Shown here piece by piece: positions 8,520 through 16,382 of a DNA stretch of 64,000 bases; the first letter of the stretch is position 1; each line of letters opens with the position of its first letter. A program made the translations under genes and the position numbers. Location of the stretch: contig NZ_JANZYP010000044.1 in assembly GCF_025506355.1 (NCBI RefSeq), positions 21,488-85,487 of the forward strand. Reading direction: 5' to 3'. The DNA is from Sphaerisporangium corydalis. GTDB lineage: Bacteria > Actinomycetota > Actinomycetes > Streptosporangiales > Streptosporangiaceae. The notes beneath the pieces are model-generated. The model was given only the letters and a program-made list of their open reading frames with translations, searched no databases and was not told where the DNA came from.

Positions 8520-8600
8520 GCGGGCCGACGGTCATCGCGGCCGTCCCGTGAGCAGGGGGATGGTCACCGCGACCGTCCCATGAGCAGGGCGACGGTCACC
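8509..8600. repeat. 32-bp tandem repeat, about 2.9 copies
   Basis: Three imperfect 32-bp units start at 8509, 8541 and 8573, each beginning CCGTCCCRTGAGC (CCGTCCCATGAGC in the third) and containing a GGTCA core. Unit one holds the last codons and stop of the LysR gene. Unit three holds the stop and last codon of the convergent dehydrogenase. It is a local duplication at the convergent 3' ends, with no clear function. Confidence 0.8.
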
Positions 8601-9672
8601 CCAGTCCGCCGCGCACCCGCTGCTCGGCGAGCAGCCTGGCCGCGAACGCGGGTGTGCTCTGGTGGGCCCGGGCCGTCTGGAAGACCTGCCGGAGTGTGGC
8701 GGCGATGCCCTGGATGCGTTCGGTCAGCCGTTCCTCCGGCTCCTGACGCAGTTCCACGCCGATGGCGTGGATGACCCCTCCGGCGCTGACGACCACATCG
8801 GGCGCCCACAGGATGCCCCGTGCCGCCAGGAGGTCGCCGGTGGCCGGTTCGTCGAGCTGGTTGTTGGCCGGGCCGGCGACGGCGGCGCACCGCAGCGACG
8901 GCACCGTGCCGGCGGTCAGCAGTCCGCCGAGGGCGGCGGGGATGAGGACGTCGACCTCCATCGTGAGGGCGTCGCCTGGATCCACCCAGGTCGCGCCCAG
9001 TTCCGTGGCCAGGCCGCGTTTGGCCGGGTCGACGTCGGTGACGACGAGCCGCGCGCCGGCCTGGTCCAGGAGCCGGGCCACCTGGCCGCCGACCGCGCCG
9101 AGGCCGATCACCCCGAAGGTCCTCCCGGCGAGCTCCGGTGAGCCGAAGGCCTCCTCGGCCACCGCGCCGAGTGCCGCGAGGGTGCCGCGCGCGGTGTGCA
9201 GGGAGGAGTCGCCGCTGCCGCCGTCCTCGACGGGCCGGCAGCAGGCGTGCGTGGTGCGTTCGCCGATCACGGACATGTCGGCGGGGCCGCTTCCCACGTC
9301 CGGGCCGGTGATGTAGCGGCCGCCGAGCGACTCGATCGCGTCGCCGAGGTCGTGGAGCAGCGCCGTGCGCTCCGCGCCGGCCGGCCGGCCCGGGGCCGGG
9401 AGCGCGACGACCGTCTTCCCGCCGCCGTGGTCCAGTCCGGCCAGCGCGTTCTTCTCGGTCATCGCCGCCGACAGCCGCAGCACGTCCGTGATCGCGGCGG
9501 CAGGGTCGGCGTAATAGGCGATCCGGCACCCGCCGGCCGCCGGGCCGAGAGCGGTCGAATGGATCGCGATGCTGATCGCCAGTCCGCTGCGACGGCCGCG
9601 GACGATCTGGATCAACTCGTGCGAGAAGTTCGGGACATTGACGGACAGAGTTTGCTCAAGTGCGGCGGTCAT
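8596..9672 (-). CDS. Glu/Leu/Phe/Val dehydrogenase (branched-chain amino-acid type)
   Basis: A 358-residue NAD-dependent amino-acid dehydrogenase. N-terminal substrate domain: GPAAGGCR, and the catalytic-lysine motif TEKNALAGLDHGGGKTVV. Rossmann motif: VIGLGAVGGQVARLL. The size and the GGCR/GGGK motifs fit leucine/valine dehydrogenase better than glutamate dehydrogenase. It would interconvert branched-chain amino acids and 2-oxo acids with NADH, feeding catabolism and branched acyl-CoA starters. It is divergent from an Lrp gene, the classical regulator of this enzyme in Streptomyces relatives. Confidence 0.9.
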   Translation of the reverse strand: MTAALEQTLSVNVPNFSHELIQIVRGRRSGLAISIAIHSTALGPAAGGCRIAYYADPAAAITDVLRLSAAMTEKNALAGLDHGGGKTVVALPAPGRPAGAERTALLHDLGDAIESLGGRYITGPDVGSGPADMSVIGERTTHACCRPVEDGGSGDSSLHTARGTLAALGAVAEEAFGSPELAGRTFGVIGLGAVGGQVARLLDQAGARLVVTDVDPAKRGLATELGATWVDPGDALTMEVDVLIPAALGGLLTAGTVPSLRCAAVAGPANNQLDEPATGDLLAARGILWAPDVVVSAGGVIHAIGVELRQEPEERLTERIQGIAATLRQVFQTARAHQSTPAFAARLLAEQRVRGGLG

Positions 9673-9714
9673 GGCGCGAAGCTAGCAGTCATGACAACGC
9701 CCACTATGATCGGC

Positions 9715-9727
9715 CGAATTTAATTCG
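9715..9727. promoter_or_regulatory. Lrp/AsnC operator-like palindrome
   Basis: CGAATT T AATTCG is a perfect 6-bp inverted repeat in the 77-bp divergent region between the dehydrogenase and the Lrp gene. Its A/T-rich centre within very GC-rich DNA is what Lrp-type proteins bind. Confidence 0.55.
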
Positions 9728-9749
9728 ATCTGGATGCCATACTCGCCCC

Positions 9750-10208
9750 ATGGACGAACTTGATTCGGCGATCCTCCGGCATCTGCAGCGCGATGCGCGG
9801 CAGACCAACCGCGACCTCGCCCGCACCCTCGGCATCGCCCCCTCGACCTGCCTCGAACGCATCCGCGTGCTGCGCGCCCGCAAGGTCATCCGCGGGTACC
9901 ACGCCGACGTCGACCCGGCCGCCCTGAACCGCCACGTCCAGGCGCTGATCCACTTCCAGATCCGCCCCTTCAGCCGGGCGATCATCGAGGCGTTCAAGGC
10001 CTATGCCGCCGGCCTGCCCGAGGTCAGCACGGTCTACGTCGTCACCGGCGGCGACGACATGATCGTGCACGTTTCCACGCCGAGCGTGGACTACCTCCAT
10101 GGCTTCCTCATGGACAAGTTCACCGAGCGCCGCGAGGTCGTCGGATTCCGCACCTCCGTGATCTACCAGCACACCCACAACCAGGTCCTCGAACCCCTCA
10201 CCCCCTGA
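9750..10208 (+). CDS. Lrp/AsnC-family transcriptional regulator
   Basis: A 152-residue Lrp protein with an N-terminal helix-turn-helix (MDELDSAILRHLQRDARQ, then NRDLARTLGIAPSTCLERIRVL) and a C-terminal RAM/AsnC ligand-binding domain from about residue 70 (VTGGDDMIVHV). It probably senses an amino acid and controls the divergent dehydrogenase. The ATG at 9750 is the family start. Its 3' end overlaps the convergent histidine kinase by 11 bp. Confidence 0.93.
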   Translation: MDELDSAILRHLQRDARQTNRDLARTLGIAPSTCLERIRVLRARKVIRGYHADVDPAALNRHVQALIHFQIRPFSRAIIEAFKAYAAGLPEVSTVYVVTGGDDMIVHVSTPSVDYLHGFLMDKFTERREVVGFRTSVIYQHTHNQVLEPLTP

Positions 10209-11301
10209 GGTGGGACCGGGAAGCCGGGGTGGTCGCGGGGAGTTCCACGGTGACGTGGAGCCCGCCGGCCGGGCGCGGGGTGAGCGTGAGCCTTCCGCCG
10301 TGCGCCTGGGTGATGGACTTGACGATCGCCAGGCCGAGCCCGACGCCCGGGTGGCCGGTGTGGACGCGCCCGGTGCCGCGCTGGAACGGCTCGGTGAACG
10401 TCGAGGCGAGCCGAGGGGAGATGGTCTCGCCGGTGTTCTCGACCGTGAGCACCACACTGGTGGGGCGGACGCCGGTGGTCACCCACACGAAGCCCCGCTC
10501 AGGCAGATTGTGGACGATCGCGTTCTGCACGAGGTTCGTGGTCAGCTGCAGCAGGAGCGCCGGCGACCCGATCGCCGGGGTGATGTCGCCGCGGGTCTCG
10601 ATGGTGACGCCGTGCTTCTCCGCGAGGGGCAGGAGCGTTTCGGTGGCCTCCTCCGCCAGCAGGGACAGGTCGACGTGTTCCCGGGTGAAGGACCGCTGCT
10701 CGGCGCGGCTGAGCAGGAGCAGTGCCTCGGTGAGGTCGATCGCGCGGGTGTTGACGGCGTGCAGGCGGTCGATGACCTCGCCGGCGTCGTGGTCAGGATC
10801 GGTGCGGGCCACGTCGATAAGCGCCTTCGAGATCGCCAGCGGGGTCCGCAACTCGTGCGAGGCGTTGGCCGCGAAACGCCGCTGTTCGGCGACGTGCGCC
10901 TCGAGCCGGGCGAGCATGGTGTCGAAGGCGTCGGCGAGTTCGCGGAACTCGTCCTCGCGGCCCGGTAGCCGGATCCGGTGGGAGAGCGATCCGTTGGTGG
11001 CCATGCGTGTGGCGTTGGTGATCCGGGTCAGCGGGGCGAGCATGTGACCGGCGACGATCCATCCGCCCAGGAGACCGAACACCAGCAGGAACGCCAGTAC
11101 CACGGCCGTCGCCGGGCCGTAGGCGTGCAGGATGACGTAGCGGACGGGCACGAATTCACCGGGGCGGTGTGAGACGACGTCGACGTCGCGCAGGAGGTAC
11201 ACCCACACGGTGGCGAGCAGCAGGGCGCCCGCGACCATGAGGAACCCGGCGTAGCTGAGCGTGAGTTTGAGGCGGACGCTCAGCCCGGGCTCCCTATCCA
11301 C
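10198..11301 (-). CDS. two-component sensor histidine kinase
   Basis: A 367-residue membrane kinase. Two transmembrane helices near residues 13-35 and 60-85 flank a short extracytoplasmic loop, then come a HAMP domain, the phospho-acceptor motif NASHELRTPL, and the ATPase boxes N (QNAIVHN) and G (GVGLGLAIV). The GTG at 11301 with GGGAGAAG overlaps the response-regulator end by 8 bp. The partner regulator and the divergent VanY-like and VanJ-like genes suggest it senses cell-wall damage or glycopeptides. That role is inference from context. Confidence 0.92.
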   Translation of the reverse strand: MDREPGLSVRLKLTLSYAGFLMVAGALLLATVWVYLLRDVDVVSHRPGEFVPVRYVILHAYGPATAVVLAFLLVFGLLGGWIVAGHMLAPLTRITNATRMATNGSLSHRIRLPGREDEFRELADAFDTMLARLEAHVAEQRRFAANASHELRTPLAISKALIDVARTDPDHDAGEVIDRLHAVNTRAIDLTEALLLLSRAEQRSFTREHVDLSLLAEEATETLLPLAEKHGVTIETRGDITPAIGSPALLLQLTTNLVQNAIVHNLPERGFVWVTTGVRPTSVVLTVENTGETISPRLASTFTEPFQRGTGRVHTGHPGVGLGLAIVKSITQAHGGRLTLTPRPAGGLHVTVELPATTPASRSHLRG

Positions 11302-11989
11302 GGTCTTCTCCCGTACGCCCGGTGCCGGGTGCCGTGTCGATGCGGTAGCCGACGCCGGCGACGGTGGCGATGATCCACGGTTCGCCGAGACGCTTGCGCA
11401 GTGCCGAGACGGTGATGCGCACGGCGTTGGTGAACGGGTCGGCGTTCTCGTCCCACGCGCGTTCCAGGAGCTCTTCGGCGCTGACGACACCGCCCTCGGA
11501 GGCGACCAGGACCTCCAGCACCGCGAACTGCTTCCTGGTCAGCGCGACGTAGCGGCCGTCCCGGTAGACCTCGCGGCGGAACGGGTCGAGGCGCAGGCCC
11601 GCGATCTCCCGCACGGGAGGCCTGTTGTGGGCGCGCCTGCGGTCCAGCGCCCGCAGCCGCATGACGAGCTCCCGGAACTCGAACGGTTTGGTGAGGTAGT
11701 CGTCGGCTCCGAGCCCGAACCCGGTGGCCTTGTCGTCGAGCCGGTCGGCGGCGGTGAGCATGAGGATGGGCATGCCGCTGCCGGAGGCGACGATGCGTCC
11801 GGCGATCTCGTCACCGGAGGGTCCGGGGATGTCGCGGTCGAGGACGGCGATGTCGTAGGCGTTGACGCTCAGCAGCTCCACGGCGGTGTCGCCGTCACCG
11901 GCGATGTCGGCGGCGATCGCCTCCAGGCGCAGGCCATCGCGAATGGCCTCCGCCAGAAAAGGCTCGTCCTCGACGATCAGCACGCGCAC
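11294..11989 (-). CDS. OmpR/PhoB-type response regulator
   Basis: A 231-residue response regulator. Receiver: acidic pair VEDE at the N terminus, phospho-acceptor D51 (VLDRDIPG), switch K in YLTKPFEF. This is followed by a C-terminal winged helix of the OmpR type (TRKQFAVLEVLV ... VAGVGYRID). The start is the GTG at 11989. It is divergent from the VanY-like gene, with a direct repeat between them that suits dimeric OmpR-type binding. It probably activates its own operon and the carboxypeptidase. Confidence 0.93.
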   Translation of the reverse strand: MRVLIVEDEPFLAEAIRDGLRLEAIAADIAGDGDTAVELLSVNAYDIAVLDRDIPGPSGDEIAGRIVASGSGMPILMLTAADRLDDKATGFGLGADDYLTKPFEFRELVMRLRALDRRRAHNRPPVREIAGLRLDPFRREVYRDGRYVALTRKQFAVLEVLVASEGGVVSAEELLERAWDENADPFTNAVRITVSALRKRLGEPWIIATVAGVGYRIDTAPGTGRTGEDRG

Positions 11990-12012
11990 GCTCTCGATGC
12001 TATGAGCAGGCG

Positions 12013-12029
12013 CATATCGTCGGCATATC
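12013..12029. promoter_or_regulatory. direct repeat for response-regulator binding
   Basis: CATATC occurs at 12013-12018 and again at 12024-12029, 11 bp apart, that is one helical turn. OmpR/PhoB-type regulators bind such head-to-tail hexamers. It is centred between the response-regulator start (11989) and the VanY-like start (12077), so it could serve both. Confidence 0.5.
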
Positions 12030-12076
12030 CAAAACCCCATACGCCCCGGCAACACCACACTGCCTTGACTGGCAGC

Positions 12077-12769
12077 ATGCCTCACCTCCCGAAGACAGCA
12101 CGAAAGGCGCCCCGCACGATCTACTGGATCACCGGCACCGGCCTGACCGTCGTCATGGCATTGGGCGGCGCGGCCCTCGGCTACCAGGCGCGGAATCCCT
12201 CGCCCTCCCTGGCGGCGTCGTGGTCCGCCTCCGCCGTGGCGCCTCTGGATGTTCCACGCAGGGAGCAGCGCGCCACGCCCGGCAGGAACACTCCTCGCCG
12301 TGAGCCCCCTGGCGCGGTCGGCGAGGCCGACGGTGTCGTCCCCGACGGGGTGACGGTCTTCGACGACGCGGTTCCGGCCGTGGCCCGCCTCGATCCGGAT
12401 CTCCTGAAGGCCCTGCGCCGGGCCGCGACGGACGCCGCGAACGACGGTATCGAATTCTTCGTCAACAGCGGCTGGCGTTCCCCGGCGTACCAGGATCGGC
12501 TTCTTCGCGAGGCGGCCGCCGAATACGGATCGGAGAAGGCGGCGGCCCGGTGGGTGGCCACCGCGGCGACCTCACTCCACGTGAAAGGAAAGGCCGTCGA
12601 CATCGGGAAGTCCGATGCGACGGCTTGGCTGTCCGGCCATGGTGCGCGGTACGGGCTGTGCCCGGTCTACCGGAACGAACCGTGGCACTACGAGCTGCGG
12701 GCCGGCGCGATCGATCGTGGGTGCCCGCGAATGTACGCCGACCCGACCGAGGACCCGAGGATGCGGTAG
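12077..12769 (+). CDS. VanY-like D-alanyl-D-alanine carboxypeptidase (M15B)
   Basis: A 230-residue protein with an N-terminal membrane anchor (residues ~15-36), a low-complexity linker and an M15B peptidase domain. The zinc and catalytic residues are visible: H168 and D175 (SLHVKGKAVD), E201 and H204 (EPWHYEL), with the substrate motif SGWRSPAYQD. It would act outside the membrane, removing terminal D-Ala from pentapeptide stems, which lowers glycopeptide binding and reshapes the wall. It is divergent from a two-component system and is followed, 50 bp later, by a VanJ-like phosphatase. Confidence 0.88.
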   Translation: MPHLPKTARKAPRTIYWITGTGLTVVMALGGAALGYQARNPSPSLAASWSASAVAPLDVPRREQRATPGRNTPRREPPGAVGEADGVVPDGVTVFDDAVPAVARLDPDLLKALRRAATDAANDGIEFFVNSGWRSPAYQDRLLREAAAEYGSEKAAARWVATAATSLHVKGKAVDIGKSDATAWLSGHGARYGLCPVYRNEPWHYELRAGAIDRGCPRMYADPTEDPRMR

Positions 12770-12819
12770 TGAGCAGTACTTTTCGCAACAGCGACACCGA
12801 CAGTGAGCGAGGACGGCCG

Positions 12820-13893
12820 ATGGCGCGGGTGGACACGGCGGAGACCGGGCAGGACGGCGGCGGCCGTGACACCTGCCCGGCGACCTGGCGCGCGGGCGTC
12901 CGCCGGGCGATCCGCGCCGCCACCCGGCCGGGGCCCTGGAAGCGCGGCCTGGTCCTCGCGGCGCTGGCAGTGCTGCTGGGCCTGGTCATGCTGCTGCACG
13001 CGGAGATCCCCAACCGGATCGGGAACCTCGGCAGCCTGGTGGAGACCTTCCTGCCGTGGTTCGGCCTGTTCGTCCCGGTGCTGCTGGCCGGGGCGCTGTG
13101 GCGCCGCTCCGCCGCCGCGGTGGCCGCGCTGCTGCTGCCGGTCGTGGTGTGGGCGTCCCTCTTCGGCGGGCGGCTCGCCGACAGGTCCCACCCGGGCGGC
13201 GACCTCGTCGTGGCCGCTCACAACGTCGGCGCCGCCAACCCCGACCCCGCCGGCACGGCCCGTGACCTGGCCGCCTCCGGGGCGGACGTGCTGGCGCTGG
13301 AGGAACTGGTCCCGCAGACCACCGGCACGTACGAGAAGGAACTCGCGAGAACCTACCCGCACCACACGGTGCTCGGCACGGTCGGGCTGTGGAGCAAACT
13401 GCCGCTGTCGGACACCCGGCTGATCGACATCATGAACTTCGGGCCGGCGGCGAAGACCATTCCGGCCGACGAGAAGATCGCCCCGAACCGGGCGCTGCGC
13501 ACCACGGTCGCCACCGCCCATGGGCCACTGGCGGTGTACGTGGCCCACCTCGGGTCCGTACGGGTGAATCCCGCGGCGGGCTTCTGGACGGCCTCGCGGA
13601 ACATCGGCGTGCAGGCGATCGGCGAGGCCATCGCCGCCGAGAGGACCACGCGGGTGGTGTTGCTCGGCGACCTGAACGGAACCATGGACGACCGCGCGTT
13701 CGACGATCTCACCGCACGGCTGCTCCCGGCCCAGGAGGCGGCCGGGGACGGCTTCGGCTTCACCTGGCCGGCGGCCTTCCCGGTGGTACGGGCCGACGCG
13801 ATCCTGGTCCGCGGCGTGCGGCCGGAGCGGTCGTGGGTGCTGCCGGCCACCGGCAGCGACCACCTGCCGGTGGCCGCCGCGATCAGCTGGTGA
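12820..13893 (+). CDS. VanJ/StaP-like membrane endonuclease/exonuclease/phosphatase family protein
   Basis: A 357-residue protein: a cytosolic basic N terminus, three transmembrane helices (about residues 45-63, 78-94 and 100-118), then an extracytoplasmic EEP-fold domain with HNVG, EEL, GDLNGTMDD and the terminal GSDHLPV. This exact layout is that of VanJ and StaP, which give teicoplanin resistance in Streptomyces and are linked to undecaprenyl-pyrophosphate handling. I chose the ATG at 12820 (GAGGA, 6 bases). A GTG at 12769 overlapping the VanY stop (TAGTG) is a credible alternative that would couple the two genes. Family assignment is by architecture. Confidence 0.82.
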   Translation: MARVDTAETGQDGGGRDTCPATWRAGVRRAIRAATRPGPWKRGLVLAALAVLLGLVMLLHAEIPNRIGNLGSLVETFLPWFGLFVPVLLAGALWRRSAAAVAALLLPVVVWASLFGGRLADRSHPGGDLVVAAHNVGAANPDPAGTARDLAASGADVLALEELVPQTTGTYEKELARTYPHHTVLGTVGLWSKLPLSDTRLIDIMNFGPAAKTIPADEKIAPNRALRTTVATAHGPLAVYVAHLGSVRVNPAAGFWTASRNIGVQAIGEAIAAERTTRVVLLGDLNGTMDDRAFDDLTARLLPAQEAAGDGFGFTWPAAFPVVRADAILVRGVRPERSWVLPATGSDHLPVAAAISW

Positions 13894-13904
13894 GCACCCG
13901 CCCT

Positions 13905-13934
13905 CCTCGTGCCGCCTCCGGCGGCGGCACGAGG
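13905..13934. terminator. hairpin between convergent genes
   Basis: A perfect 12-bp GC-rich stem (CCTCGTGCCGCC / GGCGGCACGAGG) with a 6-base loop lies in the 46-bp gap between the convergent VanJ-like and RidA genes. It has no T-run on either strand, as is common for actinomycete terminators, and could act in both directions. Confidence 0.65.
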
Positions 13935-13939
13935 CCGCG

Positions 13940-14335
13940 TCACGCCACGGCGGTTCCTTCGAGCTCGACGATCAGGTCGGGGATCGCCAGCCGTGCCACC
14001 CCGAGCATCGTGGTGGGCGGTGCCACCCCGGCGGCGCCCAGCCGCGACGCCAGCACCCCGTAGTGCTGGAAGAGCAGGTCGACGTCGGTGGTGTGGACGT
14101 TGAGCCTGACGAGGTTCGCGAGGGACATGCCGGCCCCGCCGAGCACGGCCTCCAGGTTGTCCAGGCTCAGCGCCAGCTGCGCCGCCATGTCACCGGCGTG
14201 CTCGGGCTTGCCGTCGCCGCTCATCGCGGTCTGCCCGGCGCAGTACAGGGTCCGGGTGTGCCCGGAGACGACCTCGCCCTGGTTGTACCCCAGCTCCACC
14301 GACCACGCCCACGGGTTGACGGCCGTTCGCTCCAT
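13940..14335 (-). CDS. RidA (YjgF/YER057c/UK114) family protein
   Basis: A 131-residue RidA-family protein (motifs YCAGQTAMSGDG, AAQLALSLDNLEAVL and VRLNVHTTDVDLL). Archetypal RidA trimers hydrolyse reactive enamines and imines formed by PLP enzymes. This subgroup is often paired with a WYL regulator, and its own substrate is unknown. The family start ATG at 14335 is used. A GTG two codons upstream (14341) sits better relative to GGAG and may be the true start. It is divergent from the WYL gene. Confidence 0.9.
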   Translation of the reverse strand: MERTAVNPWAWSVELGYNQGEVVSGHTRTLYCAGQTAMSGDGKPEHAGDMAAQLALSLDNLEAVLGGAGMSLANLVRLNVHTTDVDLLFQHYGVLASRLGAAGVAPPTTMLGVARLAIPDLIVELEGTAVA

Positions 14336-14404
14336 GGCCACATCAGCTCCTTCGTCGACAATCCATCGGCCCTGGTGGCCGTGATGATCAGCCTCCCGGC
14401 AAAT

Positions 14405-14423
14405 CACGACATCCTGTGTCGTG
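14405..14423. promoter_or_regulatory. inverted repeat between RidA and the WYL regulator
   Basis: CACGACA (14405-14411) and TGTCGTG (14417-14423) are perfect 7-bp arms around a 5-bp spacer, 20 bp before the WYL start and about 70 bp from the divergent RidA gene. It is most likely the operator of the WYL-family regulator. Confidence 0.6.
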
Positions 14424-14443
14424 TATTCCTCTAGGGTTTCCGC

Positions 14444-15418
14444 ATGCGCGCCGACCGGCTGGTCTCGCTGGTGCTGCTGCTGCGGCGGCACGGCCGGATG
14501 TCCGCGGTCGCGCTGGCCGGCGAGCTGGAGGTCTCCACCCGCACCGTGCTGCGCGACATCGAGGCGCTGTCCGCGGCCGGCGTCCCGGTCTACGCCGAAC
14601 GCGGCCGGCACGGCGGTTTCGAGCTGCTGCCCGGTTTCCGTACCGAGCTCACCGGGCTGAACCACGACGAGGCCCTCGCCCTGCTGGTCGCCGGATCACG
14701 GCGCGGCGCGCAGGCGTTCGGCCTCGGCTCGGCGCTCGCGTCGGCGATGCTCAAGGTGGTCGACGCGCTGCCCGACAGCTATCGGGACACCGCGGCCGGC
14801 GCGTCCGAGCGGCTGCTCGTCGACCCGGAGACCGATCTGCTCTCGCGCCGGCTGGTCGCCGAGGAGGCGCCCGACACCGTCGTGGCCGAGGTCCTGCGCG
14901 CGGTGCTCGCCGGGCACAAGCTGCGCATCCACTACGCGGCCGTGGACCAGACCCCGAAGTGGCGGACGGTGGACCCGATCGGGCTGGTCACCGTACGCGA
15001 GCGGAGCTACCTGCTGGCCACGAGGTCCGGCGCGGACCGCACCTACCGGTTGTCCCGGATCCTGGCCGCCCAGGCGCTCGCCGAACCCGCCCAGCGGCCC
15101 GACCGGGTCGATCTGGACCGGGCCTGGCGGGAACGGAGCACGCGGTTCAGGGCCGGCGGCGACCAGGTCACCGTGCTGGTACGGGTGCACCCGGCTCGGC
15201 GGGAGGACCTGGTGGGCACCGCGCTGGCCGTCCTGGCCGAAGAGGCCGGCCCGGACGGCCGGCTGCGGATGGAGGTGACCTTCCAGGATCGGAGACACGC
15301 CGAATGGGCGCTGTGGCAGCTCTCCACGAACGCGGAGGCCCTGGCCCCGCAGTGGTTGCGCGACGCCCTGCGCGACCGCGCCGCCGCGATCGCCGCCCGC
15401 TACGCGGCGCCGTCCTGA
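14444..15418 (+). CDS. YafY-type HTH/WYL-domain transcriptional regulator
   Basis: A 324-residue protein with an N-terminal DeoR-like winged helix (residues ~5-55; MSAVALAGELEVSTRTVLRDIEAL, RHGGFELLPG) and a WYL domain at about residues 140-215 ending in a C-terminal WCX extension. WYL domains sense nucleic-acid or small-molecule ligands. It probably controls the divergent RidA gene through the 7-bp inverted repeat between them. Confidence 0.92.
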   Translation: MRADRLVSLVLLLRRHGRMSAVALAGELEVSTRTVLRDIEALSAAGVPVYAERGRHGGFELLPGFRTELTGLNHDEALALLVAGSRRGAQAFGLGSALASAMLKVVDALPDSYRDTAAGASERLLVDPETDLLSRRLVAEEAPDTVVAEVLRAVLAGHKLRIHYAAVDQTPKWRTVDPIGLVTVRERSYLLATRSGADRTYRLSRILAAQALAEPAQRPDRVDLDRAWRERSTRFRAGGDQVTVLVRVHPARREDLVGTALAVLAEEAGPDGRLRMEVTFQDRRHAEWALWQLSTNAEALAPQWLRDALRDRAAAIAARYAAPS

Positions 15419-15428
15419 AAGCATGTGG

Positions 15429-16274
15429 TCATCTGAAGGCGGCGATGTTGCGGACCGCCCATTCGGCGTACGCGCGGGGCGTGCGGCCGAGGACCCGTTC
15501 GACGTCGGGGCTGATCAGCCGCTCGGCGGGGGTGGGCTCGCCGATGATGTCAAGGGTGGTCTCGACCACGGGCTCGGGCATGAACCGCAGCATCTGCGCG
15601 CGGGCCTCCTCGCGGGTCTGCTGGATGAACCGGATCGGCTCGCCGAGCGCGTCGCCGATCTCCTCGGCTCGTTGCCGGGGCGTGCTGAGGGCGGGCCCGG
15701 TCAACTCGTACACCTGCCCGGCGTGACCGTCCTCGCGCAGGGCCGCCGCGGCGACCTCGCCGATGTCGGCCGGGTCGACGAGCGGCAGCCCGGTGTCGCC
15801 GAACGGTGCGGCGGCCGTGCGGTGGGTGCGGATCGTCTCGGCCCACGCGAAGGTGTTGGAGGCGAAGCCACCGGGCCGCAGGATCGTCCAGTCCATGCCC
15901 GACCGCCGGATGGCGTCCTCGATGGACCGTCCCACGCGCCCGTGGGAGGACGACCCCGGTCGGGTCGCGACTCCTTGGGAGGACAGCAGGACGACCCGTC
16001 GGACGCCGCCGGCCTTCGCGGCGTCGAGGAGGCCCTGGGGGTTCAGCAGGTGCGCGCCGGCACCGCCGTCGTGGAGGAACACCGCGTCGGCGCCGTCGAG
16101 AACGGGCCGGAGGCTCTCGGCGTCGGCCAGGTCCGCCTGGCGGTGCCGGACGCCCTCGGGCACCGCCACGCCCGAGGCTCCCCGGGACACCGCCGTCACC
16201 CGCTCACCGGCTGCCGCGAGTGCCTGTACGAGCGGCCGGCCGACGTTGCCGGTGGCTCCCGTTACTACGATCAT
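15429..16274 (-). CDS. NmrA-like NAD(P)H-binding protein
   Basis: A 281-residue atypical short-chain dehydrogenase with the Rossmann motif TGATGNVG at residues 5-12 and the layout of NmrA/QOR2-type quinone or azoreductase-like proteins (VVLLSSQG, LRPGGFASNT). No classical YxxxK is evident, as is usual in this group. It is divergent from a TetR gene 108 bp away, the common arrangement for a TetR-controlled redox enzyme induced by electrophiles. The substrate is unknown. Confidence 0.88.
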   Translation of the reverse strand: MIVVTGATGNVGRPLVQALAAAGERVTAVSRGASGVAVPEGVRHRQADLADAESLRPVLDGADAVFLHDGGAGAHLLNPQGLLDAAKAGGVRRVVLLSSQGVATRPGSSSHGRVGRSIEDAIRRSGMDWTILRPGGFASNTFAWAETIRTHRTAAAPFGDTGLPLVDPADIGEVAAAALREDGHAGQVYELTGPALSTPRQRAEEIGDALGEPIRFIQQTREEARAQMLRFMPEPVVETTLDIIGEPTPAERLISPDVERVLGRTPRAYAEWAVRNIAAFR

Positions 16275-16341
16275 GAACGTCCCCTTTGATCAGTCATGCC
16301 GGAGCTTTCCCCGGTCGAGTTAGTTGACTGACTTAGGTGCG

Positions 16342-16375
16342 ACCATAGCCAGCCTGACCGGCCGTTGTCTATGGT
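16342..16375. promoter_or_regulatory. TetR operator region between NmrA-like gene and TetR
   Basis: ACCATAG (16342-16348) and CTATGGT (16369-16375) form a perfect 7-bp inverted repeat. TTAGTTG and TTAGTTA heptamers flank the region. A TATGGT at 16370-16375 placed 7 bp before the GTG of TetR would give a leaderless transcript, consistent with no Shine-Dalgarno sequence there. Confidence 0.5.
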
Positions 16376-16382
16376 TAGTTAG

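Noticed and set aside
8509..8600. CRISPR-like array
   Set aside because: The 32-bp units are directly adjacent without unique spacers and lie inside coding ends, so it is a tandem duplication.
11261..12076. Long open frame on the plus strand running through the response-regulator region into the VanY-like gene
   Set aside because: It is the antisense of a clear OmpR-type response regulator. VanY homology and its membrane anchor begin at the ATG at 12077.
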